Source: Apiotrichum sp. Y4204 (taxonomy: Eukaryota; Basidiomycota; Tremellomycetes; Trichosporonales; Trichosporonaceae). From it: DNA of 64,000 nucleotides. The stretch is from contig JAMYHL010000047.1 of NCBI GenBank assembly GCA_025531455.1, positions 186,001 to 250,000 on the forward strand, written 5' to 3'. The notes below the pieces were generated by a model. The model had not been told where the DNA came from. It saw only the letters and a list, made by a program, of their open reading frames with translations, and made no database searches. This document shows positions 33,627-43,608 of this stretch, piece by piece (the first letter of the stretch is position 1; every line of letters starts with the position of its first letter). Position numbers and translations under genes: made by a program.

Positions 33627-34646
33627 GGGGCGCCACATCAGGGGCTTCACCACGGCATCATTGAGCATCGGACACATTTTAGCGACGACGACACCACCAT
33701 TGTAGAACTATCATGAGCATGTACGCATTAAAGAAACAAAACTGAAATTGCCGAGACTGGGACGTCACTGGCGGGAACACCGAGGTGAAGCGAGCACTTC
33801 CAGCGCTGCTTCCCCAGTTATCGACCCGGGTTGAGATTCTCACGCATCGTCGCTTCGATTTCTGGATTCCGCTCCTTTGGAACATCCCTTGGTCCATGGA
33901 TGGCCAGAGCCGTGCATTTGCGGCACATAGGCACACGTACTGAGCCCCTGTGATCGCTGCTCGGCACTTGCGTCATTTCGCAATGCCACAGTCTCCCATG
34001 ACATTATGATATCGAACATTGGGCCTGGGATCGGCGATGACCGATTCGCTCATCGCCGACATGCCTCACATGGGACCGAGCGGCGAACTGAAGCGCGACT
34101 GATGTGGTTCCGTAAGAAAGAAGCACCGAATCCTGTTGACGAGTGAGGCAGGGCGAGTGAGCGGGTCGCACACAACCAAGAGTCGTTGCGAGGTGATGTG
34201 AACTCTGGGCGTCAGCTCGTAGAGCACTGACTGCGGTTCCCGCCATAGAGACGGACCGAGTTCTAGTCCAAACCTGAAACACACATGCAAAAATGGCACT
34301 GACCTGCGCTAACTTCACTTCACGGACGCGCGCAGCCAGTCGCAATGCTGCTCTTGGTCAGTCAGTCAAAACTGGCCAAGGTCTAAAATTCTGTAATCCG
34401 GACGTCGTGTAGTGGACAAAGGAGGCTGCAGTGCAGGTACATTGATATACTCGGTCATCAGGCGTGGCTGTATCGGCGGCAGATGTTGATGAAGATAACG
34501 TGACAACAGTATGGGTAGAGCTATGTGGATGTGGATCTAGTCGCTTGAGCGAGTGGCACATTATACGAATACGCGAGAGCATTTGGATATGGGAACAGTG
34601 AGGTACAGCTGGCCATTCCGTTTAGTGGGGTGGTGCCAAGACGGCC
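33627..34646. other. Convergent intergenic region
   Basis: This 1-kb stretch lies between the STN1-like stop (+) and the stop of the disordered protein gene (-). It should hold both 3' UTRs. Short open frames on both strands were checked; none has recognisable features. No RNA gene was recognised. Confidence 0.45.
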
Positions 34647-36089
34647 TCAGGGAGAAGGCCGGGGAAGCGGTGGAGAGGGTGAGCACTCCACGCCAACACT
34701 TGCGAATGCAGCGCGCACCTGTGCGAGGGCGGGGCCCGTGCGACTCGCAATGGTCCCAGTAAGGAGAGGTCGGGGTCGTGCTTCTGTTGCACTGGGTGAA
34801 CCAGTGTGCGGACGGGCCGGAGAGGGGCTCGCAAGCTGCGTACCTGTGAACCGGGGAGACGTGGAGCTGAGGGGTGTTGGGCGGACGGGGGCCACCGGTG
34901 AGGCCGGCGCGCTTCGGCGTTTCGGAAGGGGAAGGAGATGGTTGTCGTCACCAGGCCCATCGCTAGCTGGACGTTTCGCCTGCATAGGGGTGAAGGAAGG
35001 AGCCGATGGCCGACGTACCCCGCTGACCATGCCTGCGCTCGAGCTCCTCATCATGCTAGTGCTCGCGTGACGGGCACCGGCGCTAGTATCATCAGAGGGG
35101 CTCAGTGCATGAACAGAGTGCGAGCTAAGCGTCACCCCTCCTGTGCGGGCTGATGTTGCCATTGCACTCTGCGGTGTCGTCGCCCTACTCGCTGCCCGAG
35201 AGCCTGAAAGCGAACGAGCGTCCGCCACGGGATCGTCATACCACTTGGCAGGAGCGGTCGGTGGATAGGCCTCGGGCTCTGCATCCAAGGTAGTATTCGG
35301 CTTCGGTTCACGCTCGGATTGCGGGTAGGCGGGTGGTAGTGCGTGTGGCCTGTTCGAACTGGAATGCCTGATTATGCCTGCGCTTTTCCCGCTTCCTGTA
35401 CCATTGACAGGCTTGCCGGTGATGACAGGCGTGGGTCGGCTCAATGTAATAGTAGGTCCGGGGACGGATGAGTTCTGCGCGCCCACGTAATGATCACTAG
35501 CCCCTGCTTTGGAAAGCCCAGTATGGGCAGAAGGCTGGTCGGCGTGCTCCGCATCGCGGGCGGCGACGGCGACGACTGTGAAATGTGTGAGAACCTTTGA
35601 TGACTATTCGGAACATGGTGTCAATGGGTACCTACCATTTGCCCATTCGCGACACTGCTCCATGCGGGCATGCACAGCCTGCGCTGCCTTGATGGTACCT
35701 GCAAGTGCCGATGCGTACTCACGGGCATTCGGATGCGGTGGAACGGTAATCGGCGCCGACGACGGAGGGCCGCCCCGTGAATGGGAACAAGAGCACGACG
35801 TGAATGTTGCAGTAATCTCGGGCATCTCCGCACCTCCTGGAGTGCCAGCTGATCGAGCTGTGTCGGACGTGGTGGCACCTGTGGGACCCTTGCTCTGTCC
35901 CACTGGATTTTCGTAGGCCTCTGGCGCGCTGTTGTCGTCACCGCTGTTGCCTGTAGTTGGGTCGGCGCGTGTCAAAGGGGTCTCAATGTCGGAACGCTTC
36001 GGGCGATGGGCGGCCAATGTCTGTTGGCCGTGAACGTGTCCAAGACCGTGGTTGGGCTCCGCCGTGAAGGGGGTGAGGGGGGACATCAT
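34647..36089 (-). CDS. Hypothetical Ser/Pro-rich, largely disordered protein
   Basis: Exons on the minus strand are 35636-36089 and 34647-35575, giving 460 aa; the intron (GTAGGT..TTCACAG) joins NG to VVAVAARDAEH in frame. The only part likely to fold is a helix at about 115-160 (NAREYASALAGTIKAAQAVHARMEQCREWAN) preceded by a Cys-rich SCSCSHSR. The remainder is low-complexity Ser, Pro, Ala and Thr with an SP-rich C-terminus and a KRRSAP patch that could be a nuclear localisation signal. Numerous SP and TP sites suggest proline-directed phosphorylation. No known family was recognised. The start is the first of two adjacent Met codons. A gene is supported by frame length, splice sites and codon bias, not by homology. 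Confidence 0.55.
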
Positions 36090-38204
36090 ACTGAACAGCC
36101 TCCTCCACGGAATATATGCTGTGAGGCCAAAACTCTTTTGGTGTGTTTTGCTGTAGAGCGGATAGCGGCTCGAGCCGAATGCAAGTTTCGCTGCACCGAG
36201 ACCTCGTGCTCGGCGGTGAACAAAGACACCAGTTTCCAGTCGAGCACAGGTAGTCGAGGGTGAGCAGGGTGGGGAGACGATTGTCCAGTTGGGTGGGGAG
36301 GACCTGTCAAATAGGACGCCAATTCCAAAATCGTTTGCACGTGTGCGTGGGGGATTGAAGCTCTTAAAACAAACAAGGCAGAGATGTGTGCGCTATGACG
36401 GCAGGTAGAATGCGACAGAGACTGGTGATGCGATGTGGTCGGTAAGATGAATGACAAAGAGTGGAGACGGTGACCAAGACCGCGTGCGTTTGTGATTGTG
36501 AGTGAGCGCAGGAGAGGCAACGGGCACCTAGTACTATAGTACTGTTCGCGTGCGCGTGTGCGTGTGTGTGTGCGTGTATGGACGTTGAACACTGCAAAAC
36601 TGGAAGCTGGAAGTGTGTGCGTGGGAGATAGATGGGGGGACGCGTAGTGGAGAACGAAGTGGAAGTGGGGGGAGGGGCGGCGTTGTACGGGACGGTCTGC
36701 CTCATCCGACGACGTCTTACTTATGATAGCATCGCATCGCACATTCATCCCAGTACTGAGCGCTTCGCTGACGACCATCCGCGTCTTCTTGTTGGACAGC
36801 AGCGGACCGGCGTACCAACGCGGGGGAACATGGGCGTCAACAATCCACAAAAAATGGCTCTCATTTTCTTGCCTGACGTCGTGGTGGCAAGAGCGCAAGA
36901 GCGCGCAACAGCGCAACAACGCAACAGCGCAACAGAGCACCTGACTGGCGACTGCCTCTTGTCCCTCTGTGTACCTGTGTCGGCCTCGTCCACGCGCCCA
37001 CGCCCACGCCCATATCGCATATCGGACCAACGCGTTCCTTCCAGACCTCAGGTTCCCCTCCCTCCTGGCCGTGCTGTGCTGGCCACAGTCTGAGGCCTTG
37101 TAGTCTCTACCGGCTCTAGACGGCGGCCCTCTCCGACCGGGCTCTCAATGCCCGCCCTCTCAACAATCTCAACCTACCCACACCCCCCCACTCGCGCCCT
37201 CTAAACCTTGTCGGTCCAACTTGGGCCATGGTGTCTCCGGACATGTCCGAACACACAAAAATGAAGGGCGCTACGTGTACGTGTATACGTGGTAATAAAA
37301 GTAAAATAGAAGATAACAACAAATCTCACAATCTTAAATACAAATGTTCCTCACACGACTAGACAAATTAAATACTATCGCACGTGACCTAATTTGATTA
37401 TGAAAGTTTCCTTCGCCAGTCCTAATTTCCATTAGCATTGGAATTGGAAAACTGTCGAAGGAAGCAGAGAAGCCAGGCACCACCAGGGGCAGAGTGCTAC
37501 ACCGATCCACCAATCTACCTACCGAAAAGGGAAAAAACAGCTAAAAAGGATACGACAAAGGACAAAGGACGGCCAAAAGAGGCGGAGGCTGTCGGCTGTC
37601 GATCTTGCAATAATGTTGGTTCGATCCGCTGATCGGGATTGGTTGTGACCGGACGCCATTCTCACCATTCTCACCGGCCACCCAGGCCACCGGCCACCAG
37701 CTACCAGAAGGCGCAACAACCCGTGATCAGTCGTGCAGCTGCGTGTATTGGCGGCCAGCAGTATAGCACTCCTAGCACTGCTTGGCGCATACCGCGGCTC
37801 CTACCGAGTTACCGAGTTGCTCAGCTGAGCGGTGCTGCGCCTTGCGCCCTCCGTGCGATCGCACGATTTGTAGTTGCAGCGCTACTATGGGACTAGCATC
37901 CGAGGATCCAAGGGGCTGTAGGGCGCACATGGCGATCATATGGCGATCGTGCGAAGTGCACGCGTGGACTTTATTTAGTCAGGTTCACACTTCAGAATGC
38001 GCCACGCCGACACTGCCACCACTCCTGAGCTCCTGCCACCACCACAACGTTATGTTGTCATAAGTGAGCTTCATTCGTCCGTCGTTTGCCACCCGCCAGA
38101 ATACCGCAACACTAGACCACCATCAAACCACCACATCCACCACTTAACTCGCCACAGCCTTGCCATTACAACGCAGACTAGCGAGCCTGTGCACCGAGAA
38201 CGCA
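36090..38204. other. Long divergent intergenic region
   Basis: This 2.1-kb region lies between the disordered-protein gene (-) and GGPP synthase (+). It contains a 14-bp palindrome followed by an alternating purine-pyrimidine tract (36530-36582) and CAACAGCG reiterations (36898-36935). An open frame of 314 codons on the minus strand (36086-37030) was rejected as a gene. Around 37290-37440 it is AT-rich. A TGGTTCGATCC match near 37617 lacks an upstream A-box and is not a tRNA. Confidence 0.45.
36530..36582. repeat. Palindrome plus alternating GT/GC tract
   Basis: AGTACTATAGTACT at 36530-36543 is a perfect 14-bp palindrome. It is followed at once by a mostly alternating purine-pyrimidine run of GCGTGCGCGTGTGCGTGTGT type to 36582, a sequence class able to adopt Z-DNA. 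It lies about 0.45 kb upstream of the minus-strand gene start. Confidence 0.7.
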
Positions 38205-39608
38205 ATGGATTACACCTCCCTCCGAGACAAGTTTAAAGCAGAGCCTAGCTGGACAAAGAAGCATGAAGAGGTGAGTGCGAGAGCAGGTCTGGTTTCTGGG
38301 TCAGATCGTTTTGTCCCATCTTCTATGTGTTCACACTGGTCTCGAGATCCAAGACTTCTGAGGCTTCTGAGCTGACTCTGTGCTAGATTCTTCTCGAACC
38401 ATTTACTTATCTCTGCTCCGCACCGGGGAAAGAAGTCCGTTCGCATCTAATTGACGCGTTCAATCTGTGGCTCAAGGTGCCCGACGCGGATCTGGATGTG
38501 GTCCGTCGTCTGGTACGGATGCTTCATAATGCTAGCCTGCTGTGAGTTCACTTGGCGGGCTCTTGAGTGCAAGGTCATTATTCGCTCTTTGCTTCATGCC
38601 CATGTGTTGCCTACCCTTCTTTCATTCAATTTGCTCTCCGGTTAGACTGATACTCAGCATGGATGATGTCGAGGACGATGCGGAACTGCGACGCGGCCTT
38701 CCTGTTGCTCACACCGTGTACGGCGTGCCCCAGACCATCAATACGGCCAACTATGTTTACTTCTTGGCATTTGACGAGCTGCTTAAACTGCGCTCCCATC
38801 AGAGAGCAGGTGGGGCTGAGAAGCGTGACATGGTGGAAATGGTTACAGGTAGGACTTATGATGGAGCGTGTTCTCACCCTATCAGAGGAGTTGCTCAATC
38901 TCCACCGCGGACAGGGATTGGATTTGTTCTGGAGAGACACTTTGACTTGCCCGACGGAGGAGGAATACGTGCAGATGACCCTTGGGAGTGAGTTGAGATT
39001 TTAACGCTTCCAGGATTAACGTCTAGAAACGGGCGGGCTGTTCAGAATCGCCATCAAGCTGATGATGGCCATGTCGGACTCGACTGTGTGAGAGTCATGT
39101 TTCAGCGAACAAGACCTGACTTGCAGCGACTACGTTCCCCTCGTCAATCTCATCTCCATTTGGTTCCAGATTCGTGATGACTACATGAATCTTCAGTCTG
39201 ACCAAGCAAGTACACCGTGAGAACGCATCTAATACTAGTACTCCGAAAATAAGGGTTTTTGCGAGGACCTGACAGAGGGCAAATTCAGCTTTCCTGTCGT
39301 GCATGGTGTCCGCGCGGACAACTCGAACCGACAAATTCTCAGTATGTGTCAACTAACGTCTCTCGCCTGCTCACGATGTAGACGTTTTGCAGAAGCGCAC
39401 CACCTCTGTGTCCTTGAAGAAGCACATTGTGGACTATCTCACCAACCATACCAAGTCGTTCGACTACACGCTACAGGTGTTGGACACTCTTCTTTCTCAA
39501 ATCGAAGACGAGATCAGAACGCTGGGGGGCAATAAGGAGTTGGAGAAGATCATTACCCATCTCAAGATTCCTGAGCATGCTCAACAGAAGCCAAGCAACG
39601 AGAATTGA
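38205..39608 (+). CDS. BTS1: Geranylgeranyl diphosphate synthase
   Basis: Exons are 38205-38270, 38387-38541, 38646-38848, 38886-38987, 39027-39087, 39127-39205, 39239-39341 and 39382-39608, giving 331 aa. The enzyme condenses farnesyl diphosphate with isopentenyl diphosphate to make the C20 donor for Rab/Rho prenylation and for carotenoids and ubiquinone-type side chains. The first Asp-rich motif is DDVED (80-84) and the second is QIRDDYMN (Asp213, Asp214). [35 protein letters not shown] and [16 protein letters not shown] are all in place, and the short fungal GGPPS length fits. The intron at 39206-39238 needs a GC donor (CAA|GCAAGT), since no GT donor keeps the conserved reading LQSDQ-YSENKGF. 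Confidence 0.95.
39206..39238 (+). other. GC-AG intron in GGPP synthase
   Basis: The intron begins GCAAGT rather than GTAAGT and ends CTAATACTAG. At 33 nt it is also among the shortest in the window. Both flanking exons are fixed by conserved sequence, so the boundary is well supported. The GCAAGT hexamer is the known strong consensus of natural GC donors. Confidence 0.85.
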
Positions 39609-39731
39609 TTCCTGGGCGACAATGGGGATTGTTGATACCAGCATTATTACCATTAGTAACTCTACTGTAAATCAGGGTTCCTCTGTACAGTACAATTCCG
39701 CTTCACAATGTACAACCACTCCCAAAAGCAA

Positions 39732-40676
39732 CTAGAAACCGCGGGGCACTTGCGGCAAACCTGAAGTTAGCAGTGTCGAGGCAGAATCTCACCTTTCGAG
39801 ACCTCCTTGGCCTTTGCTGTGTTCTCCCTCGACCGGAGAAGTGATTTGCGGTTCTCGAAGAAGGTTCGATGGAGCGCGTATTTCTTATGTGTCTGAGCGG
39901 GAACAGAAGGAACTCCTGTCATCGGCGGAGACGGCGGACTAGAGCCGGAGCCAGTCGGGGTAGTGGGGGTCATAGGCTTGGGCGAGAGCGACGACACAGC
40001 AGCCGAGGCGGCAGACGAAGCCGCGCTCGCCGCAGCTGATGCAAGCGACGAGAGCATGCTCTTGTCCTCCTTCTTGTCATCCTTGTCCTTCTCTTTGTCC
40101 TTCTCGCTCTCCTTCTCCTTCTCCAGTTCTGCCTTGCGCTCGGTCCTTCTTGCTTCACGTGAATTGTATTCTGCGATTACCTTGCGAATGTCGTCAGCGC
40201 TTGGGCCGCTCGATGCAATAGGAGTAACGCTGGAAGAGTCAGGAACATTGTCAGAGTGGTGGAGAAGAAGACTTCGGGAGGGACTCACAATCCACTGGAA
40301 GGAGAAGAGAAACGACAAACACGGACATGTCAGCTTTCATTCTTCCCAACCCGCCATGGCCACGTACGGGTCACTTAGATGACTGTCGCAGGTGTAGATA
40401 AAATCCTCGGCCTTGATCGTCGCGAGTACAGTTTGTGTCGGAAGATTGCAGACATAGCATGCGCGGGCCGTACCGACTTTCTGGGGCGGTGTGAGCGGAC
40501 CAATCGTTGATTAAGTCGGGTCTATTGCTTGTGAAGGGAGTCGACAGAGGTGACTTGGCAGGTGAAGCTGTCGCGAGGGGTGGTCCCACAGCGCTCACAA
40601 TCGCATCCCCGTATCAGGAAGCAACGCAGACTGCACTTACCCGCTCGTAGTAGACGTTCTGAAGTGTGCTGGACAT
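39732..40676 (-). CDS. VFA1: Vps4-associated protein 1 (Vfa1)
   Basis: Exons on the minus strand are 40641-40676, 40368-40480, 40288-40293, 39793-40229 and 39732-39760, giving 206 aa. Vfa1 binds the AAA ATPase Vps4, which disassembles ESCRT-III at endosomes. The N-terminal zinc-finger-like module has NVYYERKVGTARACYVC (Cys20, Cys23) and FIYTCDSHL (Cys43, His46), then DPGFVTPI. A charged Lys/Glu helix and an Ala-rich stretch follow, and the C-terminus KKYALHRTFFENRKSLLRSR..KAKEVSK..GLPQVPRGF matches the Vps4-binding tail. The 6-nt exon at 40288-40293 is required to keep the conserved GF. The stop lies 123 bp from the convergent GGPPS stop. Confidence 0.85.
40288..40293 (-). other. 6-nt microexon of VFA1
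   Basis: TGGATT on the minus strand, bounded by CTTCCAG upstream and GTGAGTCC downstream, splits codons on both sides and supplies the residues G and F in DPGFVTPI. Skipping it would keep frame but drop two residues. The motif (D-x-GF-x-x-P) is conserved in the family, which supports inclusion. Confidence 0.7.
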
Positions 40677-41132
40677 GATGGATGTTGCTTGCGGGAAAAG
40701 ATTTTGGGCAGTGAAACTGAAAGCAAACCAAGATCTCAAGTCTGTTGTTGCAGTTTGGAATGTGTGGTTCCGCGATCCGTGACAAGCCATGACGAAACGC
40801 AGATCCAGCAGCCCAAAAGGGTCAGTCAGTCAGACCACCTATTTTGACCAACGACCAACCAACACTGTCCACCTCGCCTGATTCACAACCTCGACATTTG
40901 TCCTTGCCGCACATCTGCGGTTGCCATCTGTCGCCTCCATCCTCTCCGCCGGCCCGCGCATTCATTGCATTCGCACGATTTCCTATCGAGTTACCGCCAT
41001 TATTTGTCTGTTTGCTCCACAGCAATATCGAGCGGGCAGGTAGTGAATAGTCGTCTCACTTCAAATTGTTGACACCTTTTGCCGCCTTCCTCCTTCGGAC
41101 ACTGTCTCTGGCCTTGACTTGGCCGTTCCACC
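40677..41132. promoter_or_regulatory. Divergent promoter region of VFA1 and UPF3
   Basis: A 456-bp region between the two start codons. Pyrimidine-rich tracts run towards UPF3 (about 40905-40960). No specific factor sites were recognised, and no gene was seen within it. Confidence 0.5.
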
Positions 41133-42582
41133 ATGTCCAAGCCACCAGCCCAAAGGCTAAAACTTGTCATTCGCCGCCTACCACCTACACTCCCAGAGGA
41201 TGTGTTTTGGCGAGCAATCGCGCCGTTTGTTGAGGATCGCACGCTCTGGCGGCGATATGTCAAAGGTCGCGCAGGGGATAAGTGAGTGTTCGAAGGTTGT
41301 AATCGAAGCCCATACTGACGGCAGCTTTGGGACACATCCGATTCACTCGCGCGCTTATGTGCTCATGAAGGACGTGGACGCACTGGTAGCGCTTCACGCA
41401 GGCTTTGACGGTCATGTCTTTCGCTCGAAGTCTGGTATGTCTAAAGCTGATGAGATGAGGACCGCAAGTGATGAACTGACAAATAGGGGCTGAGTATCAA
41501 GCTGTTGTTGAATATGCGCCGATAGGCAAAACTCCGTACAAGAGCAAGAACAAGGCCGACCAGCGACAGGGAACTATTGAGGAGGGTGGGTTCTATTGAG
41601 GTGACGACGTCCTCTACATAAGTTGACCCACAGACCCCGATTACAAGTCGTTTTTGAATAGCCTCGAGGTGGTTGAGCCCAAGCCAGCCCTGGAGACCAG
41701 TAGTGAGTATCAAGAAAGATCTGGTCTGTCCTCCTTCTATCAGCTGACACTCTCCACCCATTCGCTTCTGTCTGCACTCGATATCTGCCCTTTATCTACG
41801 TTCACACAGCCCCGGTGGCGCAACCCACCACGACTCCGATTTTAGATGCGCTGCGTGCGCAACAAGCCAAAACGTCGAAGAAGTCTAAAAAGGAAAAGGA
41901 CAAGGACAAGAAAGCTGGAGCCACTAAAGCAGCCGCCCTTGCATCCATAACCGATGCGGCTTCGAAACGCGCCCCAAAGGACAAGAAGTCGGGCGTTGTC
42001 ATGGTCGCAGGCAAGGGACGAGATGTTTATGTCGGGTCGGTCGACGAAATTGCGGCAGTCAAGGACGCAAGCTCGACCGAGAAGAAAAAGAAGCAGCGGC
42101 CGCCCAAGAAGAAGAAGGACGATGCCGAGGGGGACAAGTTGAACGAGAAACGAGAGGACAAGAAGGAGGAGAATAAAGATGGGAAGAAGGACGACAAACC
42201 CAAGGAGCCGCGACAGAAGAAGGACAAGAGCAAGGAGAAGGGGAAAGTCAAAGAGAAGGAGGCGAAGGGGCCGAACCAAGCCCAGCAGTCCAAAGAGTCG
42301 CAACAGACCAGCCAACCCAAGGAGAAAGATGCGGGAGATGAGGTGGCACGTGAAGGAAAGAAGCGTGTTCGTACCAGGAAAGGACGCGGAGGCGGTGGCG
42401 GAGGGGGAGGGAGCGGCAACGGCGGTGCGAATGGCGGTGGCGGCGACCTTGCTGGGAATGCTGGTGGAGGTGAAGGCCGCTTCGAAGGCGGCAAGACTGG
42501 TTCGACGCGCCCAGCTCCTACTCGCAACGGTGAGGGGAAAGAGCGTCCGGTCGCGGCCTCTGAGGCGCGCATAGACATGTAA
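41133..42582 (+). CDS. UPF3: Nonsense-mediated decay factor Upf3
   Basis: Exons are 41133-41281, 41325-41434, 41487-41585, 41634-41702 and 41810-42582, giving 399 aa. Upf3 bridges Upf2 and the exon-junction complex or ribosome in nonsense-mediated mRNA decay. Residues about 8-142 form the Smg4/UPF3 domain: RLKLVIRRLPPTLPEDVFW, SRAYVLMKDVDALVALHAGFDGHVF, YQAVVEYAPIGKTPYKSKNK and TIEEDPDYKSFLNSLE. The second half (about 160-399) is a Lys/Glu-rich basic region with repeated KK and KDK runs, then a Gly-rich segment (about 335-370) ahead of an Arg-containing tail. That tail is much more Gly-rich than usual. A long open frame on the opposite strand (41842-42609) is a shadow of this biased sequence. 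UPF3 fits an intron-dense genome. Confidence 0.93.
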
Positions 42583-42996
42583 CCGACTCAAGATCAATGG
42601 GTCCCACATACGAGTTCACGCACAAACACCGGCATTCAGCCTACAGCCAACATCGCCATCGCACAGCGCAACCCAACATCGCACGCCAGTCGTTTGTCCG
42701 TCCAGTGTCCCGGTCCTGCCTCTACAAGGAATCACTGGACGGCACAGCTGTTTAGTAGATAGCATCTATCTAATTGATGTGACGCCCTTACCGGGCAGCC
42801 TGTCATAACCGCTCACCGCACTCTCCAATGTGTGGGTCGCCCGCACCTTTGCACTGCTTCCGGCTCCTAATGACACATTATCCATACGTAAAAACACAAA
42901 TGAGCCTGTCTAAGTCGCGAAGTGGACCGCACAGCCCACGGATCAGTGTCCGCACCCCCAGTGCTCAAAGGGAATGTTGCTGCCGCGCGATACGAT
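42583..42996. other. Convergent intergenic region
   Basis: The 3' ends of UPF3 (+) and the first Kre9-like gene (-) meet here. No extra gene, repeat or RNA was seen. Confidence 0.55.
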
Positions 42997-43608
42997 TTAC
43001 GCAGCCTTAGTCGGTACGGCACCCTTGCCGTCGAGGGTGATGGCCCACTGAAGGGTCGGGTTGGGGCGATCGTGCAGCGTCGCTGTCTTCTCAGCCGGAG
43101 GGAGGCCGAAGGGGCGGTCTGTGTAGTTTGCGGGCGCCTTGTCCTCCAGCAAGATGCTGAAAGGGTCGGAGATGGTGTACACCTGCCCGTGGAGCGACTC
43201 GATAAACGCAATAACGAACCCGTCGCCGGTCGGCATTGTGCCGTCAAGGTCGACCTCGATCTCGCCGCCGTAGTTGCGGTAACCACTTGTGAGCCGTGTC
43301 ATGGGGACATTCTTTGCGATACGAACTGCGCCCTCCATGATGTTGCGATGAAGGTTGTGCAGCTCGACGTCAAAGACCTTCACGCCTGTGTCGCTCGCAA
43401 CGCGCCACGCGAGAAGGTTCTTCCGGCCGAGGACCCATGGGGAGGACGCTGTCGGATTGATCACTGGCCAGTAGATCGTCGCTTGCGCTGGGGGTGAGCG
43501 GTACGTCAGACAGAGGGTCCGCAAACTGAGGCGGGATTACCTACCATTCACGCAGGAGAACAGTAGTGCCAAGGAGGCGACCAACGTCCACAGCATGATA
43601 CGAAACAT
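42997..43608 (-). CDS. Secreted Kre9/Knh1-like (Ser-Thr-rich GPI family N-domain) protein
   Basis: Exons on the minus strand are 43545-43608 and 42997-43487, giving 184 aa. A signal peptide (about 1-22, MFRIMLWTLVASLALLFSCV) is followed directly by ATIYWPVINPTASSPWVLGRKN, the I.WP......W..G....I.W start of the beta-sandwich domain found at the N-terminus of Kre9/Knh1 and many fungal GPI proteins (Pfam PF10342-like). The domain runs on through FDVELHN and SGYRNYGGEIEVDLDG to FIESLHGQVYTISDPFSI. Unlike the neighbour at 46235 it has no Ser/Thr-rich stalk or GPI signal, so it is predicted to be soluble and secreted. Kre9-like proteins act in beta-1,6-glucan assembly; the exact role here is not known. 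Confidence 0.75.

Noticed and set aside
36086..37030. 314-codon open frame on the minus strand
   Set aside because: The product is low in sense (His, Arg, Ser runs from CA/GT repeats), crosses the alternating purine-pyrimidine tract, and runs into the 5' flank of the real gene at 36089.
37600..37640. B-box-like GGTTCGATCC
   Set aside because: No A-box at the required distance upstream and no acceptor-stem pairing.
41842..42609. 255-codon open frame on the minus strand
   Set aside because: Antisense shadow of the Lys/Glu/Gly-rich last exon of UPF3.
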